Part shown: piece by piece, positions 7,015 through 16,204 of the stretch | Numbering within the stretch: the first letter of the stretch is position 1 | Layout: each line of letters opens with the position of its first letter | Notes under the pieces: generated by a model | Told to the model about the DNA's origin: nothing | The model's database searches: none | The model's input: the letters and a program-made list of their open reading frames with translations, nothing else | Position numbers and translations under genes: made by a program | Source: an uncultured Bacteroidota bacterium | GTDB lineage: Bacteria; Bacteroidota; Bacteroidia; Flavobacteriales; Flavobacteriaceae | Direction of reading: 5' to 3' | NCBI GenBank assembly: GCA_913047695.1 | Contig: CAJWUI010000009.1 | Location: 1 to 49,461 of the forward strand | Length of the DNA stretch: 49,461 nucleotides

Positions 7015-9051
7015 ATGAAAAAAACACTCTTAACAACATTCGCTTTTTTTTTATTTGGAATTGTATTATCACAGGATAAAACAATAATTTCAGACCTGGA
7101 AAATTTAACCTTAGACGTTGGACAGGTTTTCACACCAACATCTAAAGTTGTTGACTCGAGAGGTGGCAATGTAGACTGCTTGAGAATAATTTATTACAAT
7201 AAAAAGGGTGTTTTTAGTTCAGCTAAATCGATAACTTTTGACAGAACTAATGGGACATTAAAAGCAAATGACCCTGGGAATCATGATGTAGTCGCAGTAT
7301 GTATTGATTCTAATGGAAAGAGACTAACAAGAACATTCAATATTAGTATCAATTACCCCAAAATAAAAAAAGTTAAATTATCTGTTGCAGAAAATAAATT
7401 TTATGTAGGTAATTATATACCCTTAGTTTATGAAATAACTGACGAGCTCAATAAAAAAAGGATTATTGATTATTGGAATTACGATAAAGCTTACAAATAC
7501 TTTTCCAAAGTTGACGTTTCACTGAGATCTAACAATGGAAAAGTAAAAATTGACTCTTCTAATAATATTTTAGCGGTTCAAGAAGGTAATTCTACCATAA
7601 CGGCAACATTTGACGGAGTTACAGATAAAATTGAATTAAAAATTCAAAAAAATCCCGTAGAAAAACTCGAACTAATTTCAGGTGAGTCTAATGTAAAAAC
7701 TGGAGATGTTATTCAATTTAAAACCAATGCCTTCGATAAAAAAGGAAATATTGTTAATGGAATTCCCATTGAATATTCTTTTACTGGGAAGTCATTTGAT
7801 AAAAGTAATTCAGCATCAGGATTGATTTTGGAAGATGGTAGATTTGTAGGGGATGTCCCTGGTAAATACATAGTATCCGCAAGTATTGGAAACATTACTT
7901 CATCCAAAATAATAAATGTTTTCCCAAGAAATGTAGAGCGAGAGGTTAATAATGTTGGAAAAGGTATTGTAAATGATAAACACACTTCAGATTTTTGGGT
8001 TTTTGAAGGTTCTGATGGAGGTGACTATGCGGTTACAGGTACATGGGGTGCAGATGGGACAGCCTATTTTTGGGATGTAAGTAACCCCACGAATCTAAAA
8101 AAAATAGATAGTGTTCAGGTTGACGCAAGAACGGTAAATGATGTAAAAGTTTCTAAAGACGGGAAAATATGTGTTATTAGTAGAGAGGGAGCCTCAAACA
8201 GAAAAAACGGTATGATTATAATCGATGTTACAAATCCACGAAATGTAAAAATAATTGCAGAGTACACAAAGAATTTAACTGGTGGTGTTCATAATGTATT
8301 TATAGACAATAATCACGTTTATGCACTAAGTAACGGTGAAAAGTACTATGTAATTAATATAGAGGATCCTTCAAATCCAAAACAAGTTGGAATGTTTGAA
8401 GTTGGTAAGGAAGGTCAGTCAATTCATGATGTTTGGATTGAAAATGGTATAGCATATTCATCTAACTGGAGAGACGGTGTTTACTTAGTAGATGTAGGAA
8501 ATGGAATCGCAGGAGGTTCTCCTTCTAACCCTGTCTCGTTTGGAAACTACTCTTACGATAGTGGAGCACATCATGCAACATTCCCATACAAAAGTAAATC
8601 AACAGGTAAGTTTTATACTGTACTGGGAGATGAAATTTTTCCAAAGGGTGTTAACCCAAATGGAACAAATGAAACTGCTGGATTTCTTCACTTTGTGGAC
8701 TTCACGGATTTAAAAAATCCAATTGAGGTTGCAAAATATGAACTGCCAACTCACGGATCGCACAATTTTTGGATTGAAGATGATATCCTTTACGTTGCGA
8801 TGTATACTGGAGGTTTAAGGATTGTAGATCTGAGTGGCGATCTTTTAGGCGACTTATATAAACAAGGAAGAGAAATTGGCTACATTTTAACGGGAAATCC
8901 AGATGGATACATTCCAAACGACACTATGGTTTGGGGAGCACAGCTTTACAAGGGGCACGTTTTTTATTCAGATTTTAATACTGGACTTGGAGCAGCCAGA
9001 GTTTCAAATAATAAGCCAGATAACAGTAAAGCAAATACATATATTGAGTAA
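7015..9051 (+). CDS. Secreted LVIVD-repeat beta-propeller with Ig-like N-terminal domains
   Basis: A 678-residue exported protein (signal peptide MKKTLLTTFAFFLFGIVLSQ). Residues about 22-305 form three Ig-like (BIG2-type) modules, recognisable by recurring turns such as LTLDVGQVFTP, KFYVGNYIPL and NVKTGDVIQF followed by GTLKANDPGNHDV-, NILAVQEGNSTI- and GRFVGDVPGKYIV-type strands. Residues about 315-660 form a propeller of LVIVD-like blades: AYFWDVSNPTNLKKI, MIIIDVTNPRNVKII, YYVINIEDPSNPKQV, VYLVDVGNG, LHFVDFTDLKNPIEV and LRIVDLSG. Conserved His-bearing turns (GGVHNVFID, QSIHDVWIE, GAHHATFPY, GSHNFWIED) line one face. Such proteins act as extracellular binding or scaffold proteins; the ligand is unknown. 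The next gene starts seven bases after the stop, so they are probably co-transcribed. Confidence 0.8.
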   Translation: MKKTLLTTFAFFLFGIVLSQDKTIISDLENLTLDVGQVFTPTSKVVDSRGGNVDCLRIIYYNKKGVFSSAKSITFDRTNGTLKANDPGNHDVVAVCIDSNGKRLTRTFNISINYPKIKKVKLSVAENKFYVGNYIPLVYEITDELNKKRIIDYWNYDKAYKYFSKVDVSLRSNNGKVKIDSSNNILAVQEGNSTITATFDGVTDKIELKIQKNPVEKLELISGESNVKTGDVIQFKTNAFDKKGNIVNGIPIEYSFTGKSFDKSNSASGLILEDGRFVGDVPGKYIVSASIGNITSSKIINVFPRNVEREVNNVGKGIVNDKHTSDFWVFEGSDGGDYAVTGTWGADGTAYFWDVSNPTNLKKIDSVQVDARTVNDVKVSKDGKICVISREGASNRKNGMIIIDVTNPRNVKIIAEYTKNLTGGVHNVFIDNNHVYALSNGEKYYVINIEDPSNPKQVGMFEVGKEGQSIHDVWIENGIAYSSNWRDGVYLVDVGNGIAGGSPSNPVSFGNYSYDSGAHHATFPYKSKSTGKFYTVLGDEIFPKGVNPNGTNETAGFLHFVDFTDLKNPIEVAKYELPTHGSHNFWIEDDILYVAMYTGGLRIVDLSGDLLGDLYKQGREIGYILTGNPDGYIPNDTMVWGAQLYKGHVFYSDFNTGLGAARVSNNKPDNSKANTYIE

Positions 9052-9057
9052 TCATGT

Positions 9058-10188
9058 ATGAAAAAATTTGAGTTTTTTTTGTCAGTGCTCCAATATTGTT
9101 TACCAATTAAGATTAAAATATTATCTGCTGTTTTTTTCTTATTTACAATAAACAGTCTTCTTGCACAAAACTATTATTTATATGTAGCATCTGAATCAGA
9201 TGATACTGTATCGCTATTGAAATTTGATGGGAATAAGATTAATGAGGAAAAAAGAATCGATGTAGGATTTTATCCAACCGAAATAGAGGGGCCACATGGT
9301 ATTACAGTTGATCCAAATGGTAAATTCTGGTATTTAACTTTGGCCCATGGAAATCCTTATGGTAAAATAATTAAGTACTCAACTAAAGATAACATCGCCA
9401 TAGATCAAACTACTCTTGGTCTTTTTCCAGCTTCTATGCAGATATCTAAAATAACAGGTTTTATTTACTGTGTAAACTTTAATCTTCATGGGGATATGAA
9501 ACCCTCGTCTGTTTCAGTGATTGACGCGGAGACAATGACAGAGATAACAAAAATTAAAACAGGTAGTATGCCTCACGGCTCAAGAATTTCAAAAGATGGT
9601 CTTAAACAGTACTCTGTAGCCATGATGTCAGGAGAACTATTTGAGATAGACGCACTAAGCCTAAACGTTTCAAGGAAACTCGATCTAGAAAACCATTCGT
9701 TAATGGATCACAGTAAAATGGATATGAGTGATAATAAAATGAAACATTCATCAGTAAAGCCAACTTGGGTCATACCACATCCAAGTAAATCTTTAGCTTA
9801 CGTCGCTGGAAATGGTTCTAATGAGATTATTGAAATAAACTTAAATAAATGGGAAATAACCAAAAGAATTAAGATTGAAAAAAATCCATACAACGTAGAG
9901 ATTTCACCAAATGGTAACTTTATGGTAGCAACTCTAAAGGGAAACGGCAAAACTGCTATTTGGGATCTTAGCACAGGTAATTTAATTAAATTGATAAAAA
10001 ATTCAACCTCAGTACCCCACGGTGTTGCCATTTCAAGTGACAGTAAATACGCCTTTGTTTCAGTTGAAGGAAAAGGTGGTGAGCCTGGAATTGTTGATGT
10101 TATTGATCTTAATAAACTTTTACTGATTGATAAGGTTGAGGTCGGAAAGCAAGCCGGTGGTATAGCATTTTGGAAAAAAGAGATTTAG
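9058..10188 (+). CDS. Secreted YVTN/YncE-like beta-propeller with Met/His-rich loop
   Basis: A 376-residue exported propeller. The N-terminus has a long n-region and hydrophobic core (KIKILSAVFFLFTINSLLAQ), with cleavage near residue 37. Blade signatures recur: YYLYVASESDDTVSLL, GPHGITVDPNGKFWYLTLAHG, SVSVIDAETMTEITKI, MPHGSRISKDG, NPYNVEISPNGNFMVATL, VPHGVAISSDSKYAFVSV and VDVIDLNKLLLIDKV. Each PHG turn contributes a histidine. Residues 213-230 form an inserted loop rich in Met, His and Asp (with HSLMDHSKMDMSD) that resembles copper-binding Met/His motifs. This is unusual for the family and breaks the blade spacing. YncE-like propellers bind DNA or small ligands, but the role here is unknown. 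The operon partner is the LVIVD propeller. Confidence 0.8.
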   Translation: MKKFEFFLSVLQYCLPIKIKILSAVFFLFTINSLLAQNYYLYVASESDDTVSLLKFDGNKINEEKRIDVGFYPTEIEGPHGITVDPNGKFWYLTLAHGNPYGKIIKYSTKDNIAIDQTTLGLFPASMQISKITGFIYCVNFNLHGDMKPSSVSVIDAETMTEITKIKTGSMPHGSRISKDGLKQYSVAMMSGELFEIDALSLNVSRKLDLENHSLMDHSKMDMSDNKMKHSSVKPTWVIPHPSKSLAYVAGNGSNEIIEINLNKWEITKRIKIEKNPYNVEISPNGNFMVATLKGNGKTAIWDLSTGNLIKLIKNSTSVPHGVAISSDSKYAFVSVEGKGGEPGIVDVIDLNKLLLIDKVEVGKQAGGIAFWKKEI

Positions 10189-10202
10189 ATTTCCATCGAT
10201 TT

Positions 10203-10757
10203 ATGAATCCTATTAAAATAAAACTAGCTTCATCGGAGTCTGAGTTAATCGAGATAAAAAATCTTCAGAGAATAAATTTAAAGGGAAATCTTTCTGCTGA
10301 CGAAAAAAAAACTGAGGGTTTTCTTACAGCTGAATATTCATTATCTTTTTTAAAAAAAATTAACCAAGATTCTCCTGCTATAATAGCAAAAAAAAATAAG
10401 GTAGTAGGATATGCACTTGCTGTTTCAAAAAAAATAGGAAAGCAAAATAAATTATTAAATCATCTGATAAACGAATTTGATAATCAGAAATACAAAGATA
10501 TTAAGCTGGTTAACGAAAATTATATTGTGGTTGGTCAGCTATGTTTAGATAAGAGTATCCGCGGAATGGGCTATGTTGAAAAAATCTATTCGCAATTTAA
10601 AAAAACCTACAAAAATTATAAGTATTGTTTGACTGCTGTTGATTTAGAAAATAAACGATCAAGTGCCATACACCAAAGGTGCGGATTTTTGCGTATTGGG
10701 CAACTGATGCTTAATGAAAATCCAGGGGAGATTATTTTATGGGATTTAAAAAACTAA
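10203..10757 (+). CDS. GNAT family N-acetyltransferase
   Basis: A 184-residue cytosolic protein starting at the ATG at 10203, fourteen bases after the propeller stop. The frame also allows an ATG at 10170, but that would overlap the propeller gene. GNAT motif A is visible as IVVGQLCLDKSIRGMGYVEK, where RGMGYV is the acetyl-CoA pyrophosphate loop (Q/RxxGxG/A). Motif B follows in AIHQRCGFLRIG, and the C-terminal strand is GEIILWDL. The acceptor substrate cannot be predicted. The position as third gene of a propeller operon may be chance. Confidence 0.8.
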   Translation: MNPIKIKLASSESELIEIKNLQRINLKGNLSADEKKTEGFLTAEYSLSFLKKINQDSPAIIAKKNKVVGYALAVSKKIGKQNKLLNHLINEFDNQKYKDIKLVNENYIVVGQLCLDKSIRGMGYVEKIYSQFKKTYKNYKYCLTAVDLENKRSSAIHQRCGFLRIGQLMLNENPGEIILWDLKN

Positions 10758-10765
10758 TTTTTGTT

Positions 10766-11773
10766 TTAAGGTAAAGCATTAATAAAACCCGTAACACCAC
10801 TAAAATAATTTTCTTGATCGTCATACATGCTCCAGTGGCTTCCATTTGGACAGTGTAGATAGGAACCATTTTGAACTTCTTTACTCATCCACTCCATTTG
10901 TTTCGGATCCATCGTATCGAATTCACCTCCAATAGTAAGGATAGGTATTTTTAATTTCTTTAAATCATTTTTTCTATCCCACTCCTTAAGAACGACGTCA
11001 CCAACCACACCAAATTCACTTGGACCCTGCATCCGTAGGTAGATGTCAAAGTTTGATTTATTTAAACTTCTTGTAACTGGGTCCGGCCACTCATCTAATG
11101 GCATTCTTAAAGAATGCTTTGTGTAATAATGTTTTTCAATTAATGATAAATATTCAGGATTAGTATAATCTTCTACCGACTCATATTTTCTGATCTTTTT
11201 TAAAACCTCAGGATCTAGTTGAGGTGCAAGCACGTTGTTTGCATAATCAATATAATCAGGAATTGATGGAACCATGTTTGATATAATTAGAGCTTTTAGG
11301 TTAGTCTGATATTTAAGAGCATATTCAATACCCAAAATACCTCCCCAAGAGTGACCAAGAATTATGAAGTTTTCTCTATTCAATTTAAGTGCTTGTCTTA
11401 CTTGTTCAACCTCATCAACGAATCTATCTATGGTCCAAAGCGATTCATCTTCTGGTTTATCACTAAACTCTGAACCTAATTGATCATAATAATAAAATTC
11501 AATAGATTCTTTTGGAAAGAATGACTCAAAAGCTTGGAAATATTGATGATCGAAACCAGGTCCACCATGAAGAAGAAGAACTTTTTTTGTGGGGTTGTTT
11601 CCAATTCTTTTTGTCCATACATTAAATTTACCAATCGGCGTGTTAATAGGAATAATTTTTACACCCCCAGAAAGTTTATCACTCCTTTCAGAATAATCAA
11701 GGTAGTTGTTTGATTTATTTTGACTTTGACAGCTCAATAAACATATTGAAATCAATAAAAGTAATTTTCTCAT
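10766..11773 (-). CDS. Proline iminopeptidase-like alpha/beta hydrolase lipoprotein
   Basis: A 335-residue peptidase family S33 protein with a lipoprotein signal (lipobox LLSC, Cys15), so probably anchored in a membrane facing the periplasm or cell surface. The oxyanion-hole motif HGGPG is at 69-73, the nucleophile elbow GHSWGG has Ser142, the acid is Asp286 in GEFDTMDP and the base is His313 in GSHWSMYD. The HGGPG box and YYYDQLGS following it are typical of prolyl aminopeptidases, which release N-terminal proline or small residues from peptides. Related enzymes act on homoserine lactones or esters, so peptide specificity is not certain. The gene is downstream of the SusCD pair, but a strong terminator separates them. 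Confidence 0.85.
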   Translation of the reverse strand: MRKLLLLISICLLSCQSQNKSNNYLDYSERSDKLSGGVKIIPINTPIGKFNVWTKRIGNNPTKKVLLLHGGPGFDHQYFQAFESFFPKESIEFYYYDQLGSEFSDKPEDESLWTIDRFVDEVEQVRQALKLNRENFIILGHSWGGILGIEYALKYQTNLKALIISNMVPSIPDYIDYANNVLAPQLDPEVLKKIRKYESVEDYTNPEYLSLIEKHYYTKHSLRMPLDEWPDPVTRSLNKSNFDIYLRMQGPSEFGVVGDVVLKEWDRKNDLKKLKIPILTIGGEFDTMDPKQMEWMSKEVQNGSYLHCPNGSHWSMYDDQENYFSGVTGFINALP

Positions 11774-11787
11774 TTTTTTGAAATTAT

Positions 11788-11819
11788 TTAAAAAAAAAAG
11801 CCAAGAAAACTTGGCTTTT
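11788..11819 (-). terminator. Strong intrinsic terminator after susD-like gene
   Basis: The perfect stem AAAAGCCAAG / CTTGGCTTTT (11796-11805 with 11810-11819) has an AAAA loop. Read on the minus strand it is followed by a run of about ten T. It ends the SusCD transcript eight bases after the susD-like stop. Read on the plus strand the same stem also runs into T, but no plus-strand gene ends nearby. Confidence 0.9.
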
Positions 11820-11826
11820 ATTTTTT

Positions 11827-13143
11827 TTATTCGTTTTCTGTTAGAGGTATCGGGAATATATTAAAAATTTGGTCGCCAGGCCTATCAATTGGAAGAGATA
11901 GAGACTTGCCAAATCTTCTCAAATCATACATTCTGTGGTTTTCACACCAAAAAGAATATCTTCTTTGATTCAATAATTCATCGATTAGTGCTGATTCTGT
12001 TGAAGCACCACTATATGCAGGTAAACCGGCGGAAGTCCTAATTACATCAATAGCTTTAATAGCTTCTGTAGGATTAGAAGGGATATTCGCTTCAGCATAT
12101 AAAAGAACAAGTTCTTCATTTCTAATGATATCAATAGGAGATATGTTTGTAGCATATAGTTTGGTTTGGTGTGTTCCATTTAATCCATCTTGAGTAGTAG
12201 GGTCAGATCTAATTATAGTCTTATTTTCTACTCTTTTATCACCAGGCTCAGCGTCAGCAATAAAACTGTTGTGAACAATGATTTGATCACCATTATTATC
12301 AACAATTTTGTAGAGACCGTTAACAAAATCACCAGCAGATAGACTGAAAACATGTTTAGGCCCTAGGGTTAAGTCTCCATTTAAGTTAAAAAATGAAGAG
12401 CTAAGTGCTCCCAATGCTTCAGTTTTATTTCCGGAATAAATAAGAGCAACTGCCTTTACAGCTCTATTGAATTTTGAAAAAGTAGAAGGCGTATCAAAAC
12501 CATCAAAACCTGCCAGAGGAAAAGAAAAGCTATCTCCAGCTGCAGTCAAATCAGACAACGCACTGTCGAGTATGCTTGATACTTGCGTTAAAACGTCAGC
12601 TTCAGCTAGTACAGGTCCCAAATTAGTTGGGTCACTAACCTCTACTCTTGCAGAGCCGTAAGATTTTACTAACATAATGAGCTGGTGTGCGATTACAGTT
12701 CGTGCAAAACCTCTATAGCCAGCAGCTTCCTGCGCACTAACACTAGTCGTATTATCTAGTGCTTCTAATAAAATATTTGCGTTTTTTATCGTTCTGTATT
12801 TTGATGCCCAAACACTAGTTGAATAAAAAGAGTTGTTATCTAAAGAAGCACCATTTGCCCCTAAAAGGTCGCCTGTGTTTCTCGGATCAGCATCAAACTT
12901 ATATAGCTCGCGAGCCATAGTTCCTGTATGAGTAGTTTGACCTGCTACTCCACCGCGCATTCCAGATTCAATACCCACAACGAGGTTGTTGAGCTGGTTA
13001 AGAGATGCACCAGTTAATGACCCTTCTAAACTAGGTCTGTTTGGATCGAATTCTTCATCGAATGTGCATGATAAAGAAAATAACGTTGTCACCACTAAGC
13101 TAAGGATGACTAATTTTTCTATTGAGAATTTAAAATTTTTCAT
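11827..13143 (-). CDS. SusD/RagB-family nutrient-binding outer-membrane lipoprotein
   Basis: A 438-residue lipoprotein (lipobox SLSC, Cys26). It has the SusD layout: N-terminal TPR-like helices (SVWASKYRTIKNANILLEAL), the region GYRGFARTVIAHQLIMLVKSYGSARV where the lid meets SusC, and the C-terminal segment IRNEELVLLYAEA...AIKAIDVIRTSAGLPAYSG, followed by LLNQRRYSFWCENHRMYDLRRFG and the FPIPLTENE ending. These are signature segments of the RagB/SusD family. The protein caps the SusC porin and delivers substrate to it. It starts nine bases after the susC-like stop, so the two form an operon. The substrate is not evident: no glycosidase lies beside the pair, while a peptidase-like lipoprotein does. 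Confidence 0.95.
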   Translation of the reverse strand: MKNFKFSIEKLVILSLVVTTLFSLSCTFDEEFDPNRPSLEGSLTGASLNQLNNLVVGIESGMRGGVAGQTTHTGTMARELYKFDADPRNTGDLLGANGASLDNNSFYSTSVWASKYRTIKNANILLEALDNTTSVSAQEAAGYRGFARTVIAHQLIMLVKSYGSARVEVSDPTNLGPVLAEADVLTQVSSILDSALSDLTAAGDSFSFPLAGFDGFDTPSTFSKFNRAVKAVALIYSGNKTEALGALSSSFFNLNGDLTLGPKHVFSLSAGDFVNGLYKIVDNNGDQIIVHNSFIADAEPGDKRVENKTIIRSDPTTQDGLNGTHQTKLYATNISPIDIIRNEELVLLYAEANIPSNPTEAIKAIDVIRTSAGLPAYSGASTESALIDELLNQRRYSFWCENHRMYDLRRFGKSLSLPIDRPGDQIFNIFPIPLTENE

Positions 13144-13152
13144 ATTTAAATA

Positions 13153-16068
13153 TTAAAAGTTTACGTTTAGGCTGAATAAAAACTGACGTGAGTTTGGATA
13201 GGGAGTTACCTCTATTCCACTTGATAGTCCAGCTCCACCATTAACAGATGTTTCAGGATCATAACTTGAATAGTCAGTGATTGTAAGTAAATTTCTACCT
13301 GTTAAACCTAGCCTAACATTTGAAATATCTCCGGAGAGCCAAGAAAATGTGTTTTCTGGTAGAGTATAGTATATTGCAGCTTCTCTTAATCTCATGTAAG
13401 CAGCAGGCTCAATAAAGCGCTCAGGCACAAAACCTAGAGATGCCCTAGCCTGTCCCTCAGGAGTGTCTAGGTCAGCTGTTATACCTCCTAAATCAGTAAG
13501 TAATTTAGATAAGTTGATATTTTCGCCTCCTTCTTTCCAATGAATTAAAAATCCAATTTCTAAATTTCTTGAAATTGTAAAATTGTTATTAAACGAAATT
13601 TGAAAATCAGGCTCAACGTCTCCAATCTGAGTTGGAACTCCTCCAATATTACCTGCCAATTGAGTCACAGGTTGCCCTTCTTGGATATAAAAAGTACCAA
13701 GTCCTAAGCCGAAACCTGCTCCAGGCTGTGGAAATGCAGGAACATCTAGTCTTGTTATTTCTGATCTATTAAACCAAAACTGAATTCCGCTATTCCAGCT
13801 GAATCTCTCATTATCAAAGGCGTTAATATTAATACCAACCTCTAGACCTTTATTTTCTAGGTCAGCTAAGTTAGTTGTCTCTCTGGAAAAACCACTAGAA
13901 GTAGGTAAAGATCTACTTAGAATAAGATCTTCGACATTTCTATTGTAATATGTGAGTTCAAGTCCAATTTTTTCTACAAATCGTAAATCAACTCCGACTT
14001 CTAATTCTTGAGATGTTTCGGGTTCTATGTTAGCGTCTCCTCTAAGTGAAGCAATTGTTGATCCTCCAACACCGCCTATAGCGACCGAATTTAAACTTGT
14101 AAAAATTGAACCGAATGAAGCTGAGGAACCAGTTTCACCATACGCAGCTCTTAGTTTTAACTGGTCAATAGTACTATTACTCCAGTTCCCAAAATTTTGT
14201 ATATTCACGGCTAATGAGGCTTTTGGAAATCCATAAAATTTGTTTGGATCACCATTTAAAGAAGACTTATCAGCTCTGTAACCAACAGTAGCGATAAACT
14301 GATCCTTGTAGTTTCCTTCAATCTGCCCAAAATATCCAAATTCTTCAATCTCAGATTGAGTTTGGCTTATAGCTTGAGCTGAACCTTGACCAAGAGTTGT
14401 TTGCCCAGGTATCAATTGTGTTGCTTGATTAAAAACAACGTCTGCGTCCCTTTTTAAGTAGGAGATACCTCCTTGTGTTGTTAAAGCTAATGCACCATCA
14501 AGTGCATCTCTGTTCCAAACACCTAATCCTAAAAGGTTATAGTTTTTGAAATTATTCTTCCCAACTCCAATAAATCCGTTATCACCACCATTTTGGGCTT
14601 GATGATTTTCTGGTACATAAACATAAGTTTCGTTAGCTAAAAAATCTAGACCTCCACTCCAAATCATTCTAAGCCTATCTTTCTCACCATCTATAATTTT
14701 TGTAGTTAGTTTTAAACTTTGAATTAGTCTATTATTGTCATCATCATTCCTTGCTTTGTCTCTTACAAAAAGTGGATTACCAGCATAATTTGGATTATTT
14801 GGATAATTTCCAGAAGTATCAGGGTATAGGTTAATCCATGGTCTTGTAAATGCAAGTGTATAACCATAACTTAAACCACCTTCATTTTCATTTCCAGTAA
14901 AACTTCTTCTTGATTGCCCTTGAATAAAGTTTGAAGAAGATGACAATTCAAATGTATTTGATATTTTATGATCAATATTTGCTCTAACAGAAAATCTGTC
15001 AAAACCAGTGTATTTGATAATACCTTCTTCATCTCTGTAAGATGCTCCAACATAAAATTGAGTCTTATCATTTCCTCCAGAAACGCTTAGTTTGGTATCA
15101 GATATTATTCCTTTATTTCCATAAACTTCATCCTCATAATCTATTAAACCAAATGTATTAATCGCATTGTTATATTTTACCACTTCACTTGCACCAAAGG
15201 CAGCTTCTACAGATGCTGCAGTCCAGTCTCTCATACCGAGTCTATTAGACATTTCAGCAAAACCGATATTTTGCGTCAAACTTACTTTTGTTTTTCCTGC
15301 TCTACCTTTTTTTGTTGTAATAATTATTACCCCAGCATTTGCTCTTGTACCATATATTGCTGCAGCTGAAGCCCCTTTAAGTACTTCTATATTTTCTATA
15401 TCATTAGGATCTAAGTCAGCAATCCTGTTTGGAGCATTTTCTTCACTTCCCCTATTAGCTCCAGATGCAAACCTTAATCCAGAGGGTATTTCATTATTAT
15501 TCAAATAAACACCGTCTAATATGAAAAGAGGTTGGTTATTACCATTTATAGATGAAATACCTCTTAATCGTAATGCAAATCCACCTCCTGGTGCACCTGA
15601 CGAAGAGGTGATATTTACACCAGGAATCTTTCCATACAAAGCACCATCAACGGTACCTTGGTTAGTTTTACCAACAAGTTCTTCACTTGAAACAGTTGCT
15701 ACTGCGTTGGCTAAGTTTCTTCTCTTAACACTTGTACCTAGACCTGTAATTACAACCTCATCTAAGATTGTGTCTTCTGTATTCATAACAATCGTCATGA
15801 AATCAGCACTAGCTGGCACTGATATTGTTTCAAATCCAATAAACGAGAATGTCAAGTCATCACCCTCTGATGCATCGATGGTAAAATTACCATCAAAATC
15901 TGATGTAGTTCCGATAGAAGTTCCATCGACTACAACCGTTACCCCAGGGATTGGATTTGAGTCCTCATCTTGAATATTACCACTTATTTGTTGCGAATAG
16001 GAATATGTTCCTGAAACAAGGATAAGTCCAATTGCAAAAAATAAAAGTTTTTTAATTGTTCTATTCAT
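13153..16068 (-). CDS. SusC/RagA-family TonB-dependent outer-membrane transporter
   Basis: 971 residues from the ATG at 16068. An upstream ATG (16113) is open but would put 15 residues before the signal peptide. After the signal peptide (ending TYSYSQ) comes a carboxypeptidase-regulatory-like domain (about 27-98: ISGNIQDEDSNPIPGVTVVV), then the TonB-box region DEVVITG at 103-109. The plug domain (about 115-255) carries the SusC/RagA hallmarks QPLFILDGVY and IENIEVLKGASAAAIYGTRA. A 22-strand barrel follows and ends in FLFSLNVNF with a terminal Phe for BAM recognition. It imports a nutrient across the outer membrane using TonB energy together with the SusD partner. No anti-sigma or hybrid two-component regulator is next to it. 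Confidence 0.95.
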   Translation of the reverse strand: MNRTIKKLLFFAIGLILVSGTYSYSQQISGNIQDEDSNPIPGVTVVVDGTSIGTTSDFDGNFTIDASEGDDLTFSFIGFETISVPASADFMTIVMNTEDTILDEVVITGLGTSVKRRNLANAVATVSSEELVGKTNQGTVDGALYGKIPGVNITSSSGAPGGGFALRLRGISSINGNNQPLFILDGVYLNNNEIPSGLRFASGANRGSEENAPNRIADLDPNDIENIEVLKGASAAAIYGTRANAGVIIITTKKGRAGKTKVSLTQNIGFAEMSNRLGMRDWTAASVEAAFGASEVVKYNNAINTFGLIDYEDEVYGNKGIISDTKLSVSGGNDKTQFYVGASYRDEEGIIKYTGFDRFSVRANIDHKISNTFELSSSSNFIQGQSRRSFTGNENEGGLSYGYTLAFTRPWINLYPDTSGNYPNNPNYAGNPLFVRDKARNDDDNNRLIQSLKLTTKIIDGEKDRLRMIWSGGLDFLANETYVYVPENHQAQNGGDNGFIGVGKNNFKNYNLLGLGVWNRDALDGALALTTQGGISYLKRDADVVFNQATQLIPGQTTLGQGSAQAISQTQSEIEEFGYFGQIEGNYKDQFIATVGYRADKSSLNGDPNKFYGFPKASLAVNIQNFGNWSNSTIDQLKLRAAYGETGSSASFGSIFTSLNSVAIGGVGGSTIASLRGDANIEPETSQELEVGVDLRFVEKIGLELTYYNRNVEDLILSRSLPTSSGFSRETTNLADLENKGLEVGININAFDNERFSWNSGIQFWFNRSEITRLDVPAFPQPGAGFGLGLGTFYIQEGQPVTQLAGNIGGVPTQIGDVEPDFQISFNNNFTISRNLEIGFLIHWKEGGENINLSKLLTDLGGITADLDTPEGQARASLGFVPERFIEPAAYMRLREAAIYYTLPENTFSWLSGDISNVRLGLTGRNLLTITDYSSYDPETSVNGGAGLSSGIEVTPYPNSRQFLFSLNVNF

Positions 16069-16204
16069 TGTAATTTTTTTTAAATGTCGCGCAATATAGT
16101 AAGAAAATGCCACAAATCTCCCTCATTTTTGATTAGTTTTAATGAGTGTAAACAATATTTGTTAATTTTTGATGATAAAAACTTAAACAAGCTCTTCCCT
16201 ATAA

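Noticed and set aside
15167..15973. Two long plus-strand open frames opposite the susC-like gene
   Set aside because: They are antisense to a clearly coding SusC region, have low-complexity composition and no recognisable domains.
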